A stretch of 11,428 bases of DNA from Myxococcales bacterium (lineage in GTDB: Bacteria > Myxococcota_A > UBA9160 > JALSIO01). The DNA lies in the NCBI GenBank assembly GCA_026989995.1, contig JALSIO010000691.1, forward strand, positions 1-11,428. The letters run 5' to 3'. The translations under genes and the position numbers were made by a program. The notes beneath the pieces are model-generated. The model was given only the letters and a program-made list of their open reading frames with translations. It ran no database searches and was not told where the DNA came from. The stretch's first letter is position 1. Every line of letters starts with the position of its first letter. Shown in pieces: positions 6,930 to 11,428 of this stretch.

Positions 6930-7802
6930 CTAGAGGCCGGGCATCACGGTGGTCGGGTTCTCTCCGGCTGCGAGCTTGCGCGCGCGCTCCACGAGGGTCG
7001 CCTCCATCTGCTCGCGGCCCATCATGATCACGAAATCCCCGCGCCGGATGCCCTCCACCGCGTCGCGGGCGAGGGCGTCGAGATCCTGGACGGGAAGCTC
7101 GATGCCCGCCCGCCGCAGGCCCTCCATGAACTCCTCGAAGGTGGGCTCGGCCCCGGCCGGCACCGGGCGCTCCCGCGCCAGCTCCGGGGGGCGGTTGCGG
7201 GCGGTGGTCCAGATGCCGGTCTTGAGAAGCCCCCCGGACGGGTAGAAGATCGCCGCCCGCAGTCGGGTCTCGGCGCGCAGCTGGGCATCGAGGCACTCGG
7301 TCAGGATGGAGACCGCCGCCTTGCTGGAGGCGTACACCGACTGGGTCGCGAGTGGCTGGATGCCTCCGTCTCCCGAGGAGGTGTTCACCACCACGCCCTC
7401 CTCGCCGCCGGCGATCATCCGCGGCACGAAGGCCTGGATCCCGTGGACCACCCCGTGCACGTTCACGTCGTGCACCCAGCGCCAGTCGTTGGGCGTGGTC
7501 TCCCACACCTTCAGCTGCGGCACGCTCACGCCGGCGTTGTTGCACAGGATGTGGCAGGCCCCGAAGGCCTCGTAGGTGTGGTCTGCGAGCGCCTCCACCT
7601 CGGCGACGTGGCGGACGTCCGTACGCCGTCCCGTCACCGTCCCGAGCTCCGAGAGCTCGGCCACGGTCTTCTCGAGGGCCGGCTCCTCCACGTCGGCGAC
7701 CACCACCTTCATCCCTTCGGAGAGGAAGGCCCTGGCCAGCGCCCTCCCGATTCCGCTGGCGCCTCCGGTCACCACGGCCACCCGGTCGCGCAGATCCTCC
7801 AT
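6930..7802 (-). CDS. Classical SDR oxidoreductase, NAD-type
   Basis: Soluble short-chain dehydrogenase of 290 aa. It carries the glycine-rich TGGASGIG (12-19), Asp37 at the end of the second strand (VVVADVE), which favours NAD(H), Asp62 (TDVRH), NNAG (88-91), Asn114, Ser142/Ser143 and the active site Y157-ASS-K161. ATG 7802 has GGAGG seven bases upstream and opens with MEDLRDRVAVVTGG, as expected for the family; the frame upstream of it is not SDR-like. The C-terminal part (EEFMEGLRRAGIELPVQDL, FVIMMGREQM) resembles SDRs that cluster with P450s and acyl-CoA enzymes in lipid, terpenoid or steroid breakdown. Here it follows the P450 by 192 bases and precedes the 424-aa protein by 76. Inferred role: oxidation of an alcohol, possibly one made by the P450. 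Confidence 0.94.
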   Translation of the reverse strand: MEDLRDRVAVVTGGASGIGRALARAFLSEGMKVVVADVEEPALEKTVAELSELGTVTGRRTDVRHVAEVEALADHTYEAFGACHILCNNAGVSVPQLKVWETTPNDWRWVHDVNVHGVVHGIQAFVPRMIAGGEEGVVVNTSSGDGGIQPLATQSVYASSKAAVSILTECLDAQLRAETRLRAAIFYPSGGLLKTGIWTTARNRPPELARERPVPAGAEPTFEEFMEGLRRAGIELPVQDLDALARDAVEGIRRGDFVIMMGREQMEATLVERARKLAAGENPTTVMPGL

Positions 7803-7886
7803 CCCGGTCCCTCCCGTGCTCCGCCCGGTCCCCGCGAGACACCGGGGGCCCGGGACGCGCTCGGCACGCCGGGCTCCCCGGCCCGA

Positions 7887-7892
7887 ACCATA
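7887..7892 (-). promoter_or_regulatory. Candidate -10 element upstream of the second SDR
   Basis: On the minus strand TATGGT (four of six matches to TATAAT) lies in GCGGGCTATGGTTCGG (7898-7883), about 85 bases before the SDR start. Its first ten bases are identical to those of the motif before the aldo/keto reductase. The -35 region is poor. If real, the SDR and the 424-aa protein have their own promoter besides any read-through from the P450. Confidence 0.3.
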
Positions 7893-7940
7893 GCCCGCTC
7901 CGGAAGCGCACCGCTGCCGGAACCTCCCGGACACACGCGC

Positions 7941-7965
7941 CCGGGCCGCGCCGGCGAAGGCCCGG
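7941..7965 (-). terminator. Possible hairpin after the P450 gene
   Basis: CCGGGCC (7941-7947) and GGCCCGG (7959-7965) form a perfect 7-bp stem around an 11-base loop, 30 bases past the P450 stop on the minus strand. It may partly terminate or stabilise the P450 transcript. There is no U-run after the stem, which argues against a classic intrinsic terminator. Confidence 0.25.
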
Positions 7966-7994
7966 CCGGCGACCCGCCGCGGGTGCGGGCGGGG

Positions 7995-9266
7995 TCAGCG
8001 CTCGGGGCTGTAGCGCACGCGCATGTGCCGGAAACTCCGCACCAGCGCCGAGGGCGCCATCTCGGGCCCTTCGACGCCTTCCGCGTAGTCCATGTCCGGA
8101 AAGCGGCGCAGGATCTCGGCCAGCGCCACCCGGAGCTCCATCCGCGCCAGGTTGGCGCCGAGGCAGAAGTGGTTCCCGATCCCGAAGGCCAGGTGATGGG
8201 GATGGCGGTCGATGTCGAGGCGATCCGGCTCCGGGAACACCGATTCGTCCCGGTTGGCCGAGGGATAGAGCATCAGCACCTGCTGCCCCTTCTCGACCTT
8301 CCGGCCCCGGAGCTCGGTGTCCCGCGTCGCGGTCCGAAGAAAACTCACCACGGGAGAGGTGAGCCGCAGCAGCTCCTCCACCGCGGCCGGGATCTTTTCG
8401 GGATGCGCCAGCAGCTCCCGGCGCGCATCCGGGTGCTCGATCAGCAGGTGCATGGAGCCCGTGAGGGCGTTTCGGGTGGTCTCGTTTCCGGCGACGAGGA
8501 GCAGGACCGCGAACTGCAGGAGCTCGTCCCGATGGAGCCGCTCCGCCTCCTCCGCCGGCATGGCCGAGGCGACCGGCGATGCGGGGACATCGTCCCGGTC
8601 GCGGAGCAGCCCCTCCTCCTTGGCGTGGAGGAGGACCGAGAGCAGATCGTCGCGGGGCTCCCGACGCCTCTCCTCGAGAAGATCCTGGACGTAGGCCACG
8701 TACTCGCCGTAGGCCCGGCCGGCGCGGACCACGACCTCGGGGTCGTGCAGGTTCCCCTGGGCGAGGATCATGTCGTCGGACCACTGGTGGAAGCGCTTCC
8801 GGTCCTCCCGGCGGATTCCGATCATCTCGGCGATGAGCAGCAGCGGGATCGGCACTGCGATGTCGTCGACGAAATCGCATTCGCGACGGTCGGCCACGGC
8901 GTCGAGGGTCTCGTCGACGATCTCGCGGAAGGTCCCCTCGAGCTTCTGCACCATGCGCGGCGTGAAGCCCCGGTTGATCAGCCGGCGCAGCCGGGTGTGC
9001 CGGGGCTCGTCCTCGTCGATGAGGCCGAGCTTGGCCGGGTTTCCGGGGAGGACCCCGCCACCGGAGCAGAAGATGCGGTGGTTCTTGGAGACGTGGGAGA
9101 CGTCCTCGAAACGCGAGACGACGAAGAGGCCATCCGGCTCGGACCAGTGGACGGGCGCGTGGGTGCGAAGGAAACGGAGGGCCTCCCACGTTTCCGGCTT
9201 CCAGGTCCAGAACGGGGAGGCCCCGAACTCGGTGCGTTCGATCTGCTCGCGCAGACTCTCGGTCAA
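7995..9266 (-). CDS. Cytochrome P450 monooxygenase
   Basis: Soluble bacterial P450 of 423 aa; it should insert one oxygen atom into a hydrophobic substrate using electrons from a ferredoxin/reductase pair. All the hallmarks are present: the C-helix HTRLRRLINRGFTP (from His90), the I-helix oxygen-activation motif AGNETT (259-264, Glu in the acidic position), E298-LL-R301 of the K-helix, and the haem-binding FGIGNHFCLG (361-370) with Cys368 as thiolate ligand. It has no N-terminal membrane anchor. The start is TTG 9266, whose bases overlap the TetR stop (TTGA), with GGAG six bases upstream. Overlap and SD together make this uncommon start convincing. No ferredoxin or reductase gene lies in the window, so electrons must come from elsewhere. 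The substrate cannot be read; sterol, terpenoid or fatty-acid-like compounds are typical of related bacterial P450s. Confidence 0.95.
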   Translation of the reverse strand: MTESLREQIERTEFGASPFWTWKPETWEALRFLRTHAPVHWSEPDGLFVVSRFEDVSHVSKNHRIFCSGGGVLPGNPAKLGLIDEDEPRHTRLRRLINRGFTPRMVQKLEGTFREIVDETLDAVADRRECDFVDDIAVPIPLLLIAEMIGIRREDRKRFHQWSDDMILAQGNLHDPEVVVRAGRAYGEYVAYVQDLLEERRREPRDDLLSVLLHAKEEGLLRDRDDVPASPVASAMPAEEAERLHRDELLQFAVLLLVAGNETTRNALTGSMHLLIEHPDARRELLAHPEKIPAAVEELLRLTSPVVSFLRTATRDTELRGRKVEKGQQVLMLYPSANRDESVFPEPDRLDIDRHPHHLAFGIGNHFCLGANLARMELRVALAEILRRFPDMDYAEGVEGPEMAPSALVRSFRHMRVRYSPER

Positions 9267-10018
9267 GGTTCTCTCCTCGGAGTCGGCCCCGCTCCCCGGC
9301 CGGGGCGCAGGGCGGCAGCTCGAACGGGCCGGCGCGGCTCCGGCTCGCGGATCCGGATGGCCTCCCACACGAAGGCCGCCGCGCGGGGCAGACGTTCGGC
9401 GATCGGGTAGTTCGGGTCGGCGAGCCAGTGGGCCACCGGGGCATTGAGCGCTCCGAGCACCATCTCGGCGAGGAACTCCGCGTCCTCGTCGCGCCGGACG
9501 TCGCCCCGCTCCTGCCCGCGCCTGAGCGTGTCTGCGACGGGCCCCTGGAGCCGCGTGAGATAGGGGACGGTGTCCTCCGGCCGGGACTCCCTGCGCACGA
9601 ACTCGAGGACCACGTCGCGGGCGAGCCCGTGGTTGTCGGCGATCTGGCGCGCGGCATCTTCGGCGAGCCCCACCAGCTGATCCCCGATCGAGCCCCCGCC
9701 CTCGAGGTGCCGCTCGACGAGCTCGCCCACGTACTCGAGGACCTCGCCGGTCATGGTGGCGAGGACCGCGCCCTTGCTCTGGAAGTGGTTGAAGAAGGTC
9801 GCCGGGGCGATGTCCGCCGCCTCGGCGATCTGCTCGACCGTGGTGGCCTCGAAGCCCTGCTTCCGGAAGAGCTCCCGGGCCACCTCGTAGATCCGGCGGC
9901 GGAGCGCACGCCGGCGCCGCTCGCGCCGGCCGAGGGGAGCCGGGGCCTCCGCCCCGTGCGCCACCCCCCGCCGGCGCGCCCCTCCGACCGCTCCCCAGCC
10001 CGGCGTCCGCCCCGGCAT
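9263..10018 (-). CDS. TetR/AcrR-family transcriptional regulator
   Basis: DNA-binding regulator of 251 aa, probably a ligand-released repressor of itself and the P450. After a basic N-terminal extension (residues 1-36) comes a typical TetR helix-turn-helix at about 43-83: IYEVARELFRKQGFEATTV, then IAEAADIAPATFFNHFQSKG, with recognition residues around 70-79. The variable ligand domain follows (about 95-225) and ends in a short Arg/Pro-rich tail. ATG 10018 has two GGAGG copies just upstream (spacings 4 and 7). Its stop TGA (9265-9263) overlaps the P450 start, so the two proteins are likely translationally coupled. The promoter region upstream carries two inverted repeats that are natural operator candidates. 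The inducer is unknown, perhaps the P450 substrate. Confidence 0.95.
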   Translation of the reverse strand: MPGRTPGWGAVGGARRRGVAHGAEAPAPLGRRERRRRALRRRIYEVARELFRKQGFEATTVEQIAEAADIAPATFFNHFQSKGAVLATMTGEVLEYVGELVERHLEGGGSIGDQLVGLAEDAARQIADNHGLARDVVLEFVRRESRPEDTVPYLTRLQGPVADTLRRGQERGDVRRDEDAEFLAEMVLGALNAPVAHWLADPNYPIAERLPRAAAFVWEAIRIREPEPRRPVRAAALRPGRGAGPTPRREP

Positions 10019-10052
10019 CGCGCCTCCTCCCGCTCCCCCGCCGCTCAGGAGA

Positions 10053-10066
10053 ACTTGGAGACAAGT
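10053..10066. promoter_or_regulatory. Candidate TetR operator 2 (overlapping the -10 and start site)
   Basis: ACTTG-GAGA-CAAGT is a perfect 5-bp inverted repeat with a four-base spacer. It overlaps the downstream edge of the candidate -10 and the expected transcription start. CTTGG sequence is shared with the other dyad in inverted form (CTTGGA at 10054-10059, TCCAAG at 10084-10089), which suggests related half-sites. Confidence 0.4.
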
Positions 10067-10092
10067 CTAACGTTGGATCATTGTCCAAGCAA
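10064..10092 (-). promoter_or_regulatory. Candidate sigma-70-type promoter of the tetR-P450 unit
   Basis: Minus strand: a -35-like TTGCTT (10092-10087) and -10-like TAGACT (10069-10064) separated by exactly 17 bases. They match three and four of six consensus positions. The site lies in the only distinctly AT-richer patch nearby, about 45 bases before the TetR start. Transcription would begin near 10057, leaving a leader of about 40 bases that holds the SD. Two inverted repeats overlap it. Confidence 0.45.
10073..10088. promoter_or_regulatory. Candidate TetR operator 1 (between -35 and -10)
   Basis: TTGGA-TCATTG-TCCAA is a perfect 5-bp inverted repeat with a six-base spacer, 16 bp in all. 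It fills most of the space between the candidate -35 and -10 elements, where a bound dimer would block RNA polymerase. Size and placement fit an autoregulatory TetR-family operator. Confidence 0.45.
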
Positions 10093-10258
10093 GAAGCATC
10101 CTCCACTTTTACCCCGAGGGGACACAGGCTGGGAGGATCCACCGGAGGGAACGGGCTCCGTCGGCTCTCGGGAGGGCGGGACGGGGCCGTTTCGCCGTCG
10201 GACGGGCTGGAACGGGGGCATGGACAGGACGGGCCGCCGGCCGCGGACCCGGGCGCGC

Positions 10259-10561
10259 TCAGCGGCCGAGCAGCTCCCTCACCCGGGCCACCTTCTCGGC
10301 CGCGGTGGCGGGTCGGTCGCGACGTTCGTCCGTCTTGATGACCATTCCCACCCGGGGTGCGCCGGCCTCGAAGACCGCCTCCTGCATGGCGACGACGAGA
10401 TCGAAGATCTCCCGGAGATCCCCCTCGAGCGTCGTGAACATGGGACCGAGCTCCCACGTGACCCGGTCCTGCCCTTCGAGCACCCGCAGCGCACGAGCCA
10501 CGTGCTCGGCCATGGAGGGGCCGACGCCCGCGGGTGCGATGCTCACCGCCACGATGGCCAT
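10259..10561 (-). CDS. MTH1187-family (UPF0045) thiamine-binding protein
   Basis: Small cytosolic protein of 100 aa with a ferredoxin-like fold; the family assembles as a tetramer and binds thiamine-type ligands. Family features are visible along its length: the opening strand AIVAVSIAPAGVGPSMAEHVA, the ligand-proximal WELGPMFTTLEGDLREIF (about 36-53), and the closing RVGMVIKTDERRDRPATAAEK (about 70-90). The length is typical. ATG 10561 has GGAGG about six bases upstream. It lies 240 bases before the TetR gene on the same strand, but the TetR gene has its own promoter, so the two are probably not tightly linked. No thiamine biosynthesis or transport gene and no recognisable TPP riboswitch is nearby. 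The biological role of the family is poorly defined. Confidence 0.9.
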   Translation of the reverse strand: MAIVAVSIAPAGVGPSMAEHVARALRVLEGQDRVTWELGPMFTTLEGDLREIFDLVVAMQEAVFEAGAPRVGMVIKTDERRDRPATAAEKVARVRELLGR

Positions 10562-10823
10562 GCCTCTCCTCCTCGCCGGCGGGCGCGGGCGCGCCCCCCG
10601 CCGCGCCCGAGGCAGGGTACCCGCCCCGGCCGGCATGGCGCCGCCGACGGGCGCCCCCTCGGCCTGGGAGAGGCCTCCGGGATGCGCTTCCTCCACCGCC
10701 CCGCGGCCGTGGGCTCCCCCTTCGGCCGCCGCCGCCCGGGCATGGCAAGCGCCGCGAGCGCCGGGCCGAGCCAGGGCCACGCCGTGGGCCACGTCGGCCG
10801 AGGTGCGGGAGCGAGCCACTCCG

Positions 10824-11361
10824 TCACGACGCGAGCGGCCCCTGGCGCCGCAGCGCCGATCCCCAGAGATGGTGGCTGCGGCCCAGCCGGTGGGTGCGCG
10901 GGCGGCTGCCGTCCTCCGGCGCGTCTCCGGGTGCCAGGCGCACGGCGATGGATGTCCCGCCGAGATTCGAGAATCCCGCCGCGAGGCGGAGCCTCGAAGC
11001 CGTCCGCATGCGGCCGCGTGTTCAGGAAGCGGGCGAGGCGCCGGCTCGGGAGATCGTCGGCATCCACCGGCACGAAGATGTCACCTCCCCGCGCACAGAC
11101 CTCCCCCGCCATCGCGAGGATCCGGCGCCGCCTGTCCCGGAAGCCGCGTCTCGGCTCAGAGGTCGCCGGCGGCACCTCGATGACCTCGATGCGCGGATCC
11201 CGGAGCGCCACGGGAGGGGGATCCGCGACCGCGAGGAGCATCCGAAAGTCCGGATCGGTCTGCCACAGGACCGAGCGCAGCGTGGCCTCGAGAAGTGCGG
11301 CGACGCGCCCCCAGTCCCGGGAGAGGCGTCTCGGCTTGAGCGGAATGGCGAAATCGAGCAT
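10824..11361 (-). pseudogene. Glycosyltransferase-like gene with an apparent frameshift
   Basis: From ATG 11361 the protein begins MLDFAIPLKPRRLSRDWG and runs through LRSVLWQTDPDFRMLLAV to FVPVDADDLPSRRLARFLN, a GT-A-like layout with a DADD metal/nucleotide-sugar motif. Near 11000 the likely coding frame shifts by one base: the continuation RLRLAAGFSNLGGTSIAVRL, up to GRSHHLWGSALRRQGPLAS and a TGA at 10824-10826, is in the other frame. GGTSxxVRL resembles the CGTSxIxR segment I recall from similar hypothetical glycosyltransferases. By eye, third-position GC over this part is about 87% in the shifted frame and 67% in the original. Dropping one base gives a product of about 178 aa, which seems short, so the 3' end may be eroded too. 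A sequencing error is possible. The SD before 11361 is weak; GTG 11418 is an alternative start. Confidence 0.55.
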
Positions 11362-11428
11362 GCACCGCCCCGGGCGGCTCGAAACGCCCGCTCCTGCGTG
11401 CCTGCACGCCAACTTCACGCAACGCCCG

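Noticed and set aside
3641..7027. 1128-aa open frame on the plus strand
   Set aside because: It runs antisense through the SDR and 424-aa genes and across the PEP-CTERM gene in another frame. The product is low-complexity Arg/Pro/Ala/Gly with no motif. Stop codons are rare in DNA this GC-rich.
7443..9410. 655-aa plus-strand frame antisense to the SDR and P450
   Set aside because: Mirror of coding bias in the P450 gene; its His/Val/Glu-rich text is the complement of real codons and shows no family features.
6850..9657. 935-aa minus-strand frame spanning SDR, P450 and TetR
   Set aside because: Out-of-frame reading of three well-supported genes; Arg/Gly/Pro-rich and without conserved motifs.
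10108..10123. CCCCGAGGGG next to a T-run as a terminator for the MTH1187 gene
   Set aside because: The stem is only four base pairs. Read on the minus strand the hairpin is followed by A residues (TAAAAG) rather than U, so it does not fit an intrinsic terminator in the needed direction.
10259..10561. A TPP riboswitch in front of the thiamine-binding protein
   Set aside because: The leader on the minus strand contains no CUGAGA-type thi-box core that I can find.
10562..10823. A small gene between the glycosyltransferase-like remnant and the MTH1187 gene
   Set aside because: Open frames cross it, but all give Ala/Arg/Gly/Pro-rich text with no motif and no convincing start; I see nothing supportable beyond the MTH1187 SD.
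10305..11183. 292-aa plus-strand frame opposite the MTH1187 and glycosyltransferase-like genes
   Set aside because: Antisense to a clear MTH1187-family gene; low-complexity product and no good SD.

Overview
The window is very GC-rich DNA (roughly 70% or more by eye), with strong GC preference at third codon positions and frequent GTG and TTG starts preceded by good GGAGG-type Shine-Dalgarno (SD) sequences. A lipoprotein-type PQQ dehydrogenase and a PEP-CTERM protein (an exosortase substrate) point to a Gram-negative, diderm bacterium. The mix of short-chain dehydrogenases, a P450 and a TetR regulator would suit a high-GC soil or environmental lineage such as Myxococcota, Binatota or another proteobacterium. 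The sequence alone does not decide which. No RNA genes, insertion sequences or CRISPR arrays were seen.

Layout, left to right. The window opens with the last 25 codons of an unknown plus-strand gene. A predicted lipoprotein PQQ-dependent sugar/alcohol dehydrogenase (270-2426) follows, then an aldo/keto reductase (2482-3399) on the same strand. Facing them is an NADP-type SDR (3515-4471, minus). It is divergent from a PEP-CTERM sorted exported protein (4701-5582, plus) whose SD is buried in a perfect 8-bp hairpin. That protein's stop codon overlaps, in the palindrome CTAG, the stop of a minus-strand gene for an unrecognised 424-aa protein (5579-6853).

From here to the right end everything is on the minus strand. 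In transcription order it reads: a frameshifted glycosyltransferase-like gene (11361-10824), an MTH1187-family thiamine-binding protein (10561-10259), a TetR regulator (10018-9263), a cytochrome P450 (9266-7995, start overlapping the TetR stop as TTGA), a second SDR (7802-6930), and the 424-aa protein (6853-5579).

How they may work together (inference): the TetR-P450 pair has one promoter with two inverted repeats, typical of an autoregulated, ligand-responsive oxidation module. The P450 could hydroxylate a small hydrophobic substrate, and the downstream SDR could oxidise the resulting alcohol. The 424-aa protein follows that SDR in what looks like the same transcription unit. It is the most novel item: its N- and C-terminal halves are diverged copies of each other (17 identities in 57 ungapped positions at an offset of exactly 219 residues), and I know no family name for it.
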